64,000 nt of DNA. It comes from Anaerolineales bacterium (GTDB taxonomy: Bacteria > Chloroflexota > Anaerolineae > Anaerolineales > Villigracilaceae). The stretch is taken from positions 1 to 64,000 of the forward strand of contig JAEURJ010000016.1 in NCBI GenBank assembly GCA_016789305.1. Reading direction: 5' to 3'. Shown here piece by piece: positions 1 to 8,270 of the stretch. The notes under the pieces were generated by a model. It was not told where the DNA came from. It searched no databases and saw only the letters and a program-made list of their open reading frames with translations. The position numbers were made by a program, and so were the translations under genes. How positions within the stretch are numbered: the stretch's first letter is position 1; the number at the start of each line of letters is the position of its first letter.

Positions 1-8
1 CTTGGGGA

Positions 9-347
9 TTGGCGATTCTCCTTTCATATTCAAGTTTTCTCGCGTCAATAAGATGGATTGCCTTGCCTATGATTAAACGGTTTGTAAATAATCCAATCAA
101 GAATGAGCAAGGTTCTTTGGCGATGAGTTGGTTTCTTTTCATTTTTTTTATTTTTCTTTTTGGTAAATTTCCTATAAGTTTTTTGTCACTGCTTCCTATA
201 GAAAAAGAAATCCAAAATTTTATAGGTTTTGGATGGATGGCTATTATTAGTTTTGATATTTACAAAGACATCGTTTCAGAATATGCATTTAAAACTAAAG
301 AAGAAAAACTTGCAAATGGAAATGAACCTCAAGCAAAAGTTGCGTAA
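9..347 (+). CDS. Small membrane protein, 5' end uncertain
   Basis: The frame codes for about 112 residues from a TTG at 9 and stays open to the window edge, so the true start may lie upstream. It has a hydrophobic segment near residues 38-62 (MSWFLFIFFIFLF...) and a weaker one near 70-85, then a charged Lys/Glu-rich tail. I do not recognise a family. It is followed by the first attC-like palindrome, which makes it the first visible cassette gene. The role is unknown. Confidence 0.45.
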   Translation: MAILLSYSSFLASIRWIALPMIKRFVNNPIKNEQGSLAMSWFLFIFFIFLFGKFPISFLSLLPIEKEIQNFIGFGWMAIISFDIYKDIVSEYAFKTKEEKLANGNEPQAKVA

Positions 348-380
348 TTTAAATAGGCTTTATTGCCAAAAAATACACTA

Positions 381-520
381 CAAGGCGTACAGCGTGCACC
401 TGATGCTGGGGCGCGTTGCGTGCGCACAATCTCAAGCAGTTTTCTACGCCTTAGCCTTTTTCTGGTTGGACGGCTTCGCCGTCCCCGCCCCAGCGCCAGT
501 AACGCAAACCATTAGGCGGC
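381..520 (+). repeat. attC-like palindrome 1
   Basis: The arms at 392-413 and 486-505 are imperfect inverted repeats (GCGTGCACC...GCTGGGGCG against CGCCCCAGCGCCAGTAACGC). The right end reads GCAAACC-ATTAGGCGGC, one base from the GTTRRRY core. A perfect 7-bp hairpin with loop TTC sits inside at 468-484. The segment follows the stop of the first gene and precedes the second, the expected place for a cassette recombination site. The left core is degenerate. Confidence 0.5.
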
Positions 521-582
521 TCACGAATAAGGTATCAGAATGGGTATAGTAAAAAAGATTGTTGGGATAATAATATTATCTT

Positions 583-1077
583 TTGATCGCTAATGCGCTG
601 CATCAATTTGTCTGGCAAGAGTCTTTAGAAGGCTGGCAATTAATTTTAGCAAGGCATGAAATAGAACAATGCCATGACATAAAAGGAGGGTTTGATTCCG
701 CTTTATATTACTTTTACAAGCCTAAAGAAGATGACTATGTTGTACGTGAACTTTGGATAACACCACTTTATGGTGAAGTGTCAGTGAATGAAAACCACTA
801 TTCATATACAGGCGATTGGAAAAGCATGGAATTGGAAAAAATGAAGGTTAATAGTGCAGACAATGCTCTTCTAATTGCTGAACAAAACGGCGGAGCAAAT
901 GCCCGCGCAACATCCAAAGAAGGGTGCTATCGCATATCTGTTTACTTAGAACCTGATATTAAGTACAATCTCCTGTCTCATCCCTTTAACCTTTATGATT
1001 GGGGCTGGGAGATTTGTTATTATCTAGATAATTATTCATGTATGAAGGTTGACCCATACACAAGCAAAGGATATTAA
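583..1077 (+). CDS. Hypothetical cassette protein, N-terminus apparently frame-shifted
   Basis: The open frame codes for 164 residues from a TTG at 583. The protein is rich in aromatic and charged residues, and no family was recognised. In another frame an ATG at 540 opens a peptide beginning MGIVKKIVGIIILSF, a good signal-peptide or membrane-anchor start, which stops at 591. Removing one T from the run at 581-584 would join the two frames into a continuous protein with an N-terminal hydrophobic anchor. The gene may therefore be a secreted or anchored protein broken by a one-base frameshift, or the base may be a sequencing error. It is followed by attC-like site 2. Confidence 0.5.
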   Translation: MIANALHQFVWQESLEGWQLILARHEIEQCHDIKGGFDSALYYFYKPKEDDYVVRELWITPLYGEVSVNENHYSYTGDWKSMELEKMKVNSADNALLIAEQNGGANARATSKEGCYRISVYLEPDIKYNLLSHPFNLYDWGWEICYYLDNYSCMKVDPYTSKGY

Positions 1078-1091
1078 CTTGCACACCCGCC

Positions 1092-1236
1092 GCCTAACAC
1101 CGCGAGCACTGACGCTGGAGATTCTGCTGCATTTTCCCCGTTTCGAGTTTTTTCTACCGACCGAATAGAGTCCACGCCCGCCCCACACGCATGTATCCCG
1201 TGAAGATCACAAGGGACGAGCCGCAAGCCGTTGGGC
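1092..1236 (+). repeat. attC-like palindrome 2 (best match to consensus)
   Basis: The left core GCCTAAC (1092-1098) fits RYYYAAC and the right core GTTGGGC (1230-1236) fits GTTRRRY. The two are complementary at six of seven positions. The right end GCAAGCC-GTTGGGCG parallels the right end of palindrome 1. The 309-base stretch between the genes at 1077 and 1387 holds this element and then about 150 bases in which I see only the start region of the next gene. Confidence 0.6.
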
Positions 1237-1386
1237 GCTATCGACCACACAAAAATGAAAAAACAGTTAAGACAAGTCACTTATTCACAAGTTTGCAGAT
1301 TAGCCCTGGGTAACAAATATTAGCGCTTGGACCAGGATGCTAAAATTCTTTTATAGGTTTTTCAAATCGATCACTATGGAGGATAT

Positions 1387-1701
1387 ATGGACATTCCAAA
1401 ACCTCGCTATCCTGGTGCAGTATTCCATTCGGAAAAGCTGGCAGGATTTCAATATCACTGTAGCATGTCCAAATGCAGGTTTATGGACACCAGCACAGGT
1501 TGGCTTTTGTATCATGGAAGTGAAATACATCCGTATTCCTTGGAATTTGAGTGTCCTTCGGACGGCGTAGTTGGAAGGTGGTCAAGAGAATTGCAACCAA
1601 TTATTGAGCAAGTAGTTCAAGAAAAAATCGATGAAGGGTTTGACCTTGAAAATGCAAAGCAAAGAGCTAAAATTGAAGCTCAACGTGCGGGATTAGGTTA
1701 G
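1387..1701 (+). CDS. Hypothetical small cassette protein
   Basis: It encodes 104 residues. The ATG at 1387 is preceded by GGAGG (1378-1382) at good spacing, which supports this start over overlapping frames. The protein has two Cys pairs in a loose pattern (HCSMSKC near residues 24-30, ECPSDG near 55-60), possibly a small metal-binding fold. A helical charged C-terminal third follows (QEKIDEGFDLENAKQRAKIE). No family was recognised. The stop codon lies within the left end of attC-like site 3, an overlap often seen in compact cassettes. Confidence 0.5.
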   Translation: MDIPKPRYPGAVFHSEKLAGFQYHCSMSKCRFMDTSTGWLLYHGSEIHPYSLEFECPSDGVVGRWSRELQPIIEQVVQEKIDEGFDLENAKQRAKIEAQRAGLG

Positions 1702-1917
1702 CCGCTTTATGCATTACCTTAATTCCATGAACGCCCAGCACTGCGTGAACTGCCCCACCCGTCCTCCGGACACCCTCCCCAAATACGACATTTAAATCTG
1801 GGAAGGGATTCGAAGTACACCAGTCGTATTTGGAGAGGGACTGGCTTTGAGATTTTTCTGCTGACAAGCAGAGTCCACGGTCCGTACACCTGCTAGCAAC
1901 GCAAACCGCTAGCCGCC
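1697..1917 (+). repeat. attC-like palindrome 3
   Basis: The left end at 1697-1718 (GTTAGCCGCTTTATGCATTAC) pairs imperfectly with the right end at 1891-1917, which reads GCAACGCAAACCGCTAGCC. The right end shares the GCAAACC box with sites 1 and 2, but its core has drifted from GTTRRRY. It contains the first copy of the 38-base repeat (1843-1880) and fills the gap before the next gene. Confidence 0.45.
1843..1880 (+). repeat. 38-bp direct repeat, copy 1
   Basis: The segment starting GGCTTTGAGATTTTTCTG is repeated at 2683-2720 with a single A/G difference. The copies are 840 bases apart, each inside an attC-like palindrome after a different gene. This shows the two sites share recent ancestry. 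Confidence 0.8.
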
Positions 1918-1962
1918 TTCTGAAACTTATGGAAGAATAGTGAACTCAGAGAACTTTTTGCA

Positions 1963-2592
1963 ATGAAAACCAAATCGCTTCTCATATTCATTTCGATGGT
2001 CGAGGTCTTCTTATTGGTGCTTGTCGGCATCCTAGGAGGGAGATTATCTGATCTCATAAATCTAGACCCAATTGTCATAACAATTTTGGTTCTTATTCTG
2101 ACCTTTGCATTGGCAGCGATTGCTGCATATCGATATCGCATTGCTGATCGCAAGACAGTTCTGCTTTCCTTTCCGACAGTTCGGTTTACTCAGCAAGGCG
2201 TGAGGCAGTTGATGTGGTGGGCTGCTTATGGTCCTAGTGCTGCCTTGCTCTCGTTCGGCGCTTACAATCTCTCCGAGCTCCTTGAGCGAGGCTTTCTTGT
2301 GTGGCTATCAACAATTGCAGTATCTGGCACAATATTTGCCTGGCCAGTATTTCGACAACAAGCACGCGCCGAAGGTCGTAAGTTTACGGCAATTCTCATT
2401 GCATGGTTGCTCTCTCTCGTTTATGGTGGTGCGGGATGGATGCTGGTAGTACTGCCTGACCTATTCAAAACATATTGGCTAGTATTCGTAACTATAAGCG
2501 CTGTAACTATGACAGGGTTGAAGTACGCCTATATATTCGACCTCGTAATCAATTACTTTGACCCATGGTTTCAGAAACTACCGGCAAAATAG
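1963..2592 (+). CDS. Integral membrane protein, cassette gene
   Basis: It encodes 209 residues with about six hydrophobic segments: near residues 5-27, 36-55, 85-105, 110-130, 143-165 and 170-195. There is a short charged loop (RYRIADRK) between the second and third. No catalytic or transport motif is visible and no family was recognised. It lies between attC-like sites 3 and 4 in the same orientation as its neighbours. A function cannot be assigned. Confidence 0.55.
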   Translation: MKTKSLLIFISMVEVFLLVLVGILGGRLSDLINLDPIVITILVLILTFALAAIAAYRYRIADRKTVLLSFPTVRFTQQGVRQLMWWAAYGPSAALLSFGAYNLSELLERGFLVWLSTIAVSGTIFAWPVFRQQARAEGRKFTAILIAWLLSLVYGGAGWMLVVLPDLFKTYWLVFVTISAVTMTGLKYAYIFDLVINYFDPWFQKLPAK

Positions 2593-2618
2593 CCGTGTAT
2601 CCGTTAGTAGGGAACGGT

Positions 2619-2731
2619 GGCTAACAAAGGTGCAACGGACCTCTTCTGTCCTTTGGACATCTTCCCCTACAGGGGAAGACTCGGCTTTGAGATTTTTCTG
2701 CTGACAGGCAGAGTCCACGGGTCCGCCCACA
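2619..2731 (+). repeat. attC-like palindrome 4 (right end degenerate)
   Basis: It begins GGCTAACAAAGGTGCAACGGACC, a plausible left attC end (one base off RYYYAAC). It contains a perfect hairpin, CTTCCCCT/AGGGGAAG, at 2661-2678 and the second copy of the 38-base repeat. A matching right core GTTRRRY is not found before 2740, so the site looks truncated. It marks the right limit of the cassette-like region. Confidence 0.4.
2683..2720 (+). repeat. 38-bp direct repeat, copy 2
   Basis: This is the second copy of the repeat at 1843-1880, with one mismatch, within attC-like palindrome 4. Confidence 0.8.
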
Positions 2732-2815
2732 CAAAAGAGAAAAGTAACTCAAGCAACCATGTGCGCGAATTCACCCCAATCGAAGAAAATTTTTAGCGAA
2801 CTGTCAGGCAAATCG

Positions 2816-3340
2816 ATGAAGATGGGAAGCGGGGTATTGCTTTCCATTCTTTTGGTTTGCTGTGCGAGGCAGACCGCAAAGACTGAACCGAGCACACCAA
2901 TAGCATTTATTTCACCATCGCCGGCTGTGACATTGGATCCCAAAGTTGCTTTGCGCGAAAGTATGATTCAAGTGTTGGGCACTGATCATGAAGGAGCGCC
3001 GCGCCTGACAAAGATTTCCTATAGTGATCCCGAAGCTGGTGATATCACAATAACCTGGGCGATCAATGACGATGGGTCTCAATATTCGAGAAAAACCGGT
3101 GCGCAGATCGACGCGGTAAATATTCTAAAAGTCCTGGAGAAGAATAAAACACGCTTTATTTATGTTATTCTTGTGGGAACATTTTCAACGCAAGACGGAT
3201 ATGGCGGTACAACTGAAACACAAGTGATGAGTCTGGGTTTCAATAAATCGAAACTCGACAGGATAAACTGGGAAGAGTTTCAGCCTTCCGATGTTTACGA
3301 TCTGGCCGATATCGCAGATCTAGCGGATGAATGGAAGTGA
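2816..3340 (+). CDS. Predicted lipoprotein of unknown function
   Basis: From the ATG at 2816 the protein has 174 residues. It opens MKMGSGVLLSILLVCCARQ, a lipoprotein-type signal ending at Cys, followed by a Thr/Pro/Ser stretch. The frame is open further upstream to 2759, but that start would put a polar extension before the signal, so 2816 is preferred. The body contains a segment around DPEAGDITITWAINDDGS and a C-terminal Asp-rich tail. No family is firmly recognised. Its 3' end is close to the downstream acetyltransferase. It is not followed by an attC-like site, so it is probably outside the cassette array. Confidence 0.55.
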   Translation: MKMGSGVLLSILLVCCARQTAKTEPSTPIAFISPSPAVTLDPKVALRESMIQVLGTDHEGAPRLTKISYSDPEAGDITITWAINDDGSQYSRKTGAQIDAVNILKVLEKNKTRFIYVILVGTFSTQDGYGGTTETQVMSLGFNKSKLDRINWEEFQPSDVYDLADIADLADEWK

Positions 3341-3381
3341 AGAACCACAGATCAAAAACAGCCGAGGAAGGCAAACAGGTC

Positions 3382-3879
3382 ATGAAAACGCACGCTCGTC
3401 AAGCAAGCGCAACCGATTATGATGATTTATGTGAGCTCTTCAACGAAATAGACACTTTACATCATGTCAACTTGCCTCATATTTTCCAAAAACCAAATGG
3501 CACTGCCCGGGAAAGAGATTATTATCTGAGATTGATTGCCGATGAGAAGATCGGACTGTTTGTTGTGGAGGCGGACGGGGAACTTGCAGGTTTTGTTCAC
3601 GTGTTTGTCCGAGATACGCCCGTTTTCCCCGTTATCATTCCTCAGCATTATGCGGTGATTGACGAGATCGTCGTAAAATCGGAATTCCAGAAGCATGGAA
3701 TCGGGAAAATGCTTATGGAAAAAGCGCAGGAATGGGCAACGGCAAATGGTGCGGCATTTATCGAACTGAACGTCTACGAATTTAATAAGAATGCGATTTC
3801 CTTTTATGAAAGACTTGGATATCAGACTCTCAGTCAAAAAATGAGAAAGAAAATCGATGTGAAGAAAGCAGCAAGCTGA
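3382..3879 (+). CDS. GNAT-family N-acetyltransferase
   Basis: This is a single GNAT domain that would transfer an acetyl group from acetyl-CoA to an unknown amine. The central beta strands VIDEIVVKSEFQKHGIGK carry the acetyl-CoA pyrophosphate-binding Q-x-x-G-I-G-K motif. The C-terminal NKNAISFYERLGY is the typical end of the fold. The ATG at 3382 puts the first beta strand at the usual distance from the N-terminus. An in-frame ATG at 3331 would add 17 polar residues and overlap the upstream gene. The substrate cannot be told. Confidence 0.75.
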   Translation: MKTHARQASATDYDDLCELFNEIDTLHHVNLPHIFQKPNGTARERDYYLRLIADEKIGLFVVEADGELAGFVHVFVRDTPVFPVIIPQHYAVIDEIVVKSEFQKHGIGKMLMEKAQEWATANGAAFIELNVYEFNKNAISFYERLGYQTLSQKMRKKIDVKKAAS

Positions 3880-3945
3880 AAATCGATGACGTCATTCCCC
3901 CACCCCAGGCGGTTTTCTCACAAATCTTCCACTCAAGGATAAATC

Positions 3946-4539
3946 ATGGACCCTCACTGGATTCAACCCGTTACCCTGACAGGGGGACATGTCATTTTAG
4001 AGCCGCTTTCGCTGGAGCATCTGGATGGCATTAAGGAAGCCGTGAAAGACGGCGAATTATGGAAGTTGTGGTTCACGTCCGTGCCTTCGCCGGAAACGGC
4101 GGAAGCAACGATCAAAACCGCATTGGAATTGCGCGAGAACGCAGGCTGGATGCCGTTCGTTGTTCGCGAGAAATCGACGAGGCAGATCATTGGAAGTACC
4201 CGTTACTGTAATGTGGATGAGGTCAACCAGCGGTTGGAGATCGGCTATACATGGTATTCCGAAAGTTTTCAACGCACCATTGTCAACACGGAGTGCAAAT
4301 ACCTATTGTTAACTCACGCATTTGAAAAGCTGGCGGCCATCGCTGTGGAGTTCCGTACGCATTGGCACAATCACAAGTCCCGTGCGGCGATCGCGCGGCT
4401 GGGTGCCAAACAGGATGGTGTGTTGAGAAATCATCAGAAGGGTCCCGACGGAATGTATCGCGACACGGTGGTATTTTCCATCATCAATCTGGAATGGCCT
4501 GTGGTGAAGAAATCGCTTGAATTCAAGTTGAAAAGATAA
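3946..4539 (+). CDS. GNAT-family acetyltransferase, RimJ/RimL type
   Basis: It encodes 197 residues. The opening LTGGHVILEPLSLEHLDGI and the segment TRYCNVDEVNQRLEIGYTWY are typical of RimJ/RimL-like enzymes, which acetylate N-termini or small amines. Near the end, RTHWHNHKSRAAIARLGA matches the acetyl-CoA-binding helix of this subgroup. AAGGATAAATC precedes the ATG as a ribosome binding site. It has its own spacing from neighbours (about 65 bases upstream, 52 downstream). The precise substrate is unknown. Confidence 0.75.
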   Translation: MDPHWIQPVTLTGGHVILEPLSLEHLDGIKEAVKDGELWKLWFTSVPSPETAEATIKTALELRENAGWMPFVVREKSTRQIIGSTRYCNVDEVNQRLEIGYTWYSESFQRTIVNTECKYLLLTHAFEKLAAIAVEFRTHWHNHKSRAAIARLGAKQDGVLRNHQKGPDGMYRDTVVFSIINLEWPVVKKSLEFKLKR

Positions 4540-4591
4540 AACTATTTCCCATGACGCGGGTTTGATACAATAGATCACAAGGATAATTTAC

Positions 4592-5158
4592 ATGACTGCA
4601 TTAGCACCCACTCTCTCCGTACGCTTCTTTCCCCGCACCGCAAACTGGCTGCGCGACCTGGCCTTGATCCTGGCTGGTTCATGGCTGGTGGCGCTTCTCG
4701 CGCAAATTGAAATTCCCCTTCAACCCGTACCCATCACCGGGCAAACCTTTGCCGTCCTGCTCGTTGGAGCACTGCTGGGCTCAAAACGCGGAGCAGCCGC
4801 GATGGTCGCATATATTGCCCAAGGTGCGATGGGGCTTCCCTTTTTCGCCGGCGGTGCCAGCGGATTTGGAATTCTCACCGGGGCAACAGCCGGTTATCTG
4901 GTCGGATTCATCGGGGCGGCGTATGCCGTTGGCTGGCTCGCAGAACGGGGGTTGGAACGAAGCGTGCGTACTTCGATCATCCCATTTCTAGCCGGCACAC
5001 TTGTCATTTACATTTGTGGTGTCGCCTGGCTGTCGTTTGTCCTGGGAAGTTTTGGTCAAGCGGTGCAATATGGATTGCTGCCATTCCTGCCCGGCGACGG
5101 AATTAAACTGGTCGCTGCGGCGCTCGCATTGCCTGCAGCCTGGAAGCTCGTAAAATAA
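4592..5158 (+). CDS. bioY: Biotin transporter, substrate-binding membrane subunit BioY
   Basis: It is the S component of an ECF-type biotin importer, a membrane protein of 188 residues with about six helices. The region IPLQPVPITGQTFAVLLVGALLG is the family signature, and AYIAQGAMGLPFFAGG follows as in known BioY proteins. The length is normal. No ECF ATPase or T component is nearby, so it would use components encoded elsewhere or act alone. TACAAT at about 4566 could be the -10 box, and AAGGA lies before the ATG. A bidirectional terminator follows. Confidence 0.9.
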   Translation: MTALAPTLSVRFFPRTANWLRDLALILAGSWLVALLAQIEIPLQPVPITGQTFAVLLVGALLGSKRGAAAMVAYIAQGAMGLPFFAGGASGFGILTGATAGYLVGFIGAAYAVGWLAERGLERSVRTSIIPFLAGTLVIYICGVAWLSFVLGSFGQAVQYGLLPFLPGDGIKLVAAALALPAAWKLVK

Positions 5159-5178
5159 CAATAGAATAATGGAATAAC

Positions 5179-5205
5179 AAAAAGGCGGCCAAAGGCCGCC
5201 TTTTT
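5179..5205. terminator. Bidirectional intrinsic terminator
   Basis: The arms AAAAAGGCGGCC (5179-5190) and GGCCGCCTTTTT (5194-5205) pair perfectly around an AAA loop. It sits between the converging bioY and the histidine kinase gene and has a T-run in both directions. Confidence 0.9.
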
Positions 5206-5206
5206 G

Positions 5207-7141
5207 TTATTCGCTCTTCTTCAGAGTTACTACAAACATGGTGCCTTTGTTCAATTCACTTTCCACCTTAATGCTTCCGCCTAATTCATCGACAATGGAT
5301 TTCACAATATATAGTCCAATACCGCTCCCGGGGATTTCAGCCACCGTGACGTTTTTGGCGCGATAGAAACGCTCAAACAAATGAGAGATCGCCTCAGGCG
5401 GAATTCCATAACCCTGATCGATCAACGAGATCACCACTTCCTCATCCGCTTCCGTCAAATTGATATTAATTGACTTTCCTTCCGGCGAAAACTTTGTTGC
5501 ATTGTTGATCAGGTTGATAAAGACCTGCTCCAATGCGCTTTTATCACCAATGACATATACAGGTTCCGTGGGGGCATATAAATTAATGGAGACTTTCTTT
5601 TTGCTTGCAATGGGTTTTACCGCCTGAACCGCTTCCAGCAGGATGGAAATCAGATCAATGGTCGCATGTTCCAATTTCATCATGCCGCTTTCGAGGCGTC
5701 CAGCCAAAAGCAAACGGTCGATCAATATTTTCTGCCGCCGCAACTCGCTTCGCAACGAGCGCCAATATTCATCCAACTCGTCCGGCTCGCCGCCCTCCTG
5801 GATCAATTCACAAAGAAGGATGGCAGTTGTAACCGGGGTGCGCAGTTCATGGGAGGCGCGGTTGATGAAGTCGGATTTCATTTGATTAAGCATCGACTGT
5901 TCGGTCACGTCGCGAATCACGATCAGCGCCTCGTTCGCACTGATCGGATATAGGCGGGATTCATATTCATCATCGCTGTAGGGAAGCTTGAAACCTTCCA
6001 CCAAATGATGGACCGTGAAGCCTGTTTCATGATCTTCCCCCAGGATCTTTTCAGCAACATCAGCCGGCCACGTATCGGCAAGCTTTCTTCCGGCAATTAC
6101 GTCGCGGTGCACATAAAGAGGATGATTCGGGTTTACGCTGTAATCCAAGATCATCCCATCCCTGTCCACACGGATCAACAGGTCGGGGAGCGCCGAAAGC
6201 ATGATGCGATTGCGCCTTTCGCTTAAGCGGATCGTTTCCTCGTAATCGTTTCTCTGCAAAGCCGAACCGATCAAATTAGCCGAAGTTCGAATGACATCCA
6301 ATTCCGCTTCAGACCAGATGCGATCGGAGTGTTCATCGAAAAGCCCAAGACAACTGGATTGCCCGCGCGCACTGCGAATGGTCACAAGGCTGAACGATAT
6401 TTGATTGTTGCTCTTCGAGGAGTGAATATGCCCGCTGCTACTATCAAGAATGGAGGGAATATGCTCGGCAATCACGGTGTCTGGATCAAATTCTGCAAAA
6501 TCTTTCTTGGTCCATTTATATTGGACTTTAATAACTGGTTGATCGGAAGAGGTAGTAACTTCAAAAATACAGCAAGAAGAGACCCCCATGGTACGCCCAA
6601 GCGATTCCAACACCTCGGGAATCCGCGCCTCGATATTGGATGACTGCAGTAAATTAGCAGTTGCATCGCTGATCACCGACAAAATCTGGGTCTGTCGTTT
6701 CAGTTCCTCTTCCACATGTTTTCGGCTTGAAATATCGCGGGCAATGCTTTGAATATAAGCCGGCTCGTCATTTTCGTTATTGACAATGGCCGTACTGACT
6801 TCCACCGGCAGGGTGCTGCCGTCCTTGCGTTTTAAAACCCGTTCATAAATTGCCGGTCCCTCACCCAAAATAGACCCGTGGGTCAATCCTTCATCCAAAG
6901 ACATGACTTCGCCAACGGACATGCCAATAAATTCATGCTCCTCATAGCCAAGCAAGCTTAGAGCCTGCCGGTTGGCCGCTTGATAGCGCAAATCCAGCCC
7001 GATGATAAAAACACATTCACCCGTTTGATCGAAAAGTGCGCGCTGGTAATTAATACTTCCTGTGTTAACCTTCTTTTTATTCCTGTTCGCTGTCTTTTGG
7101 CCGGGTGCAACTTTGGAGATCGGAATTGTTTTATCATCCAT
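5207..7141 (-). CDS. PAS-GAF-PAS sensor histidine kinase (copy 1)
   Basis: It encodes 644 residues without obvious membrane segments, so it is likely cytoplasmic. Order: PAS with PAC (about 32-145), GAF (about 150-300), second PAS (about 310-412), then HisKA with phosphoacceptor His431 in SHELRTPV. The HATPase domain follows with N-box FINLINNATKFSP (541-553), G1 DQGYGIP (575-581) and G2 GSGIGL (605-610). All catalytic motifs are intact. Its ATG overlaps the stop of the upstream receiver-kinase gene by 8 bases, so the two are translationally coupled and probably work in one phosphorelay. It is a close paralogue of the gene at 8870-10801. The signal is unknown; PAS and GAF domains suggest a small ligand or redox input. 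Confidence 0.9.
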   Translation of the reverse strand: MDDKTIPISKVAPGQKTANRNKKKVNTGSINYQRALFDQTGECVFIIGLDLRYQAANRQALSLLGYEEHEFIGMSVGEVMSLDEGLTHGSILGEGPAIYERVLKRKDGSTLPVEVSTAIVNNENDEPAYIQSIARDISSRKHVEEELKRQTQILSVISDATANLLQSSNIEARIPEVLESLGRTMGVSSCCIFEVTTSSDQPVIKVQYKWTKKDFAEFDPDTVIAEHIPSILDSSSGHIHSSKSNNQISFSLVTIRSARGQSSCLGLFDEHSDRIWSEAELDVIRTSANLIGSALQRNDYEETIRLSERRNRIMLSALPDLLIRVDRDGMILDYSVNPNHPLYVHRDVIAGRKLADTWPADVAEKILGEDHETGFTVHHLVEGFKLPYSDDEYESRLYPISANEALIVIRDVTEQSMLNQMKSDFINRASHELRTPVTTAILLCELIQEGGEPDELDEYWRSLRSELRRQKILIDRLLLAGRLESGMMKLEHATIDLISILLEAVQAVKPIASKKKVSINLYAPTEPVYVIGDKSALEQVFINLINNATKFSPEGKSININLTEADEEVVISLIDQGYGIPPEAISHLFERFYRAKNVTVAEIPGSGIGLYIVKSIVDELGGSIKVESELNKGTMFVVTLKKSE

Positions 7142-8270
7142 AAACCAGATCTCCGGGCAATGCCTTCGGAATCACAGCTTTCACCGTACAACCCTTTTGA
7201 CTCTCGAGAATCTCGACACTTCCGCCAAACGTGGCAAACACAGCCCGCGCAATGGGCAGGCCGACCCCCATTCCATCGTTATCACGATTATCCCCCTGAC
7301 TGATCTGATAAAACCGTTCAAACACTTTTTCCCGCAACTCGGGCGGAATCCCTTTTCCATTATCCTGGATAAAAAGAGTAACATCCCCGTTTTCAATCGT
7401 GGAGCGGAAATGAACACTTCCATTTTCTTCGTTGAACTTAAAGGCATTATCCAGCAAATGAATGATCGCATGAACGAACTCACGCCGCGGAACCGCCACT
7501 TCCAAACGTTCCGGCAGGTCAATTGTGAAATTAAGATGCTTGCCTGAATACCGGTCAAACCGTTTCTGGATGGCCGGGCGCAAAAAGACTTTAAAATCCA
7601 GAGGTTGGCGCACCGAATTCAGATTGCCCTGATCCATATTACTGAGGAGAATCAAATCAGTCACCAGGGATTCGAGACGGTCTGCATTCGACAATGCGGA
7701 TTTTACAAATTTCACCTGTTCTTCCGGATCAACCAGCTTTCTATCCGCGATCAATTGCAGCGGCATGAGGATGTTGGTCAGCGGGGTGCGAAGTTCATGA
7801 TGAAAGTTCTGAAGTATTTCCTTCTTCAATTCATTCATGCTTTGCTCGGCAAGCGCCTTCATTTCGTCGCGCCCGGCCTGCCGCTCCGCTTGCACACGCC
7901 GCAGCACTGCGGCGATGCGTGCCAGCAATTCCTCCGTCTCAAACGGCTTTGTGATGTAATCATCCGCACCCTCTTCCAAGCCGCTTACACGATCTTCGAC
8001 ACTTGTCCGGGCGGTGAGAAAAATAAATGGAATAGTGGCAAGCTGGGGGTCCAAACTCAAGAGGCGGCGCAGTTCCAACCCATTCGGCGGCGGCATCATC
8101 ACATCGGAAAGAATCAAGTCGGGCATATTTTGCTGGGCTTTGAGATACCCATCATTGCCATCAACCGCGGTGATCACGGAATATCCCTTGCGCTTGATCT
8201 TCGCAGCCAGGGCCTGCAACAACGCCGGTTCGTCATCAATGACCAGAATGGTTTGGGGTTTATTTTCCAT
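7134..8270 (-). CDS. Receiver-histidine kinase fusion (copy 1)
   Basis: It encodes 378 residues from the ATG at 8270. The frame is open further upstream, but the longer start adds a basic stretch overlapping the FHA gene and is not expected. An N-terminal receiver domain (about 6-125; Asp12-Asp13, phosphoacceptor Asp56 in LILSD, Lys108 in TKPF) is joined by a short helix to HisKA with His158 in HHELRTPL. The HATPase domain follows with LLDNAFKFN, DNGKGIP and GMGVGL. No DNA-binding output exists. Such proteins relay phosphate and may receive it from the downstream kinase. The start overlaps the FHA gene by 11 bases and the end overlaps the next kinase by 8. Confidence 0.88.
   Translation of the reverse strand: MENKPQTILVIDDEPALLQALAAKIKRKGYSVITAVDGNDGYLKAQQNMPDLILSDVMMPPPNGLELRRLLSLDPQLATIPFIFLTARTSVEDRVSGLEEGADDYITKPFETEELLARIAAVLRRVQAERQAGRDEMKALAEQSMNELKKEILQNFHHELRTPLTNILMPLQLIADRKLVDPEEQVKFVKSALSNADRLESLVTDLILLSNMDQGNLNSVRQPLDFKVFLRPAIQKRFDRYSGKHLNFTIDLPERLEVAVPRREFVHAIIHLLDNAFKFNEENGSVHFRSTIENGDVTLFIQDNGKGIPPELREKVFERFYQISQGDNRDNDGMGVGLPIARAVFATFGGSVEILESQKGCTVKAVIPKALPGDLVYG

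Larger units (their letters stand above)
1..2735 (+). mobile_element. Integron-like gene-cassette array (no integrase in window)
   Basis: Four short orphan genes on the + strand (9-347, about 540-1077, 1387-1701, 1963-2592) are each followed by a 110-220 base imperfect palindrome. The palindromes share ends related to RYYYAAC and GTTRRRY and a common inner segment next to a GCAARCC box. One gene plus one palindrome per unit, all in one direction, is the layout of integron cassettes. The genes are AT-richer than the genes after 3300 and resemble nothing I recognise. The left boundary lies outside the window and no integrase gene is present here, so this may be the distal part of an array or an integrase-less cluster. 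The array nature is inferred from structure alone. Confidence 0.55.

Noticed and set aside
1074..1280. 68-residue minus-strand frame across attC-like site 2
   Set aside because: It is fully within the palindrome; frames inside such sites are expected by chance.
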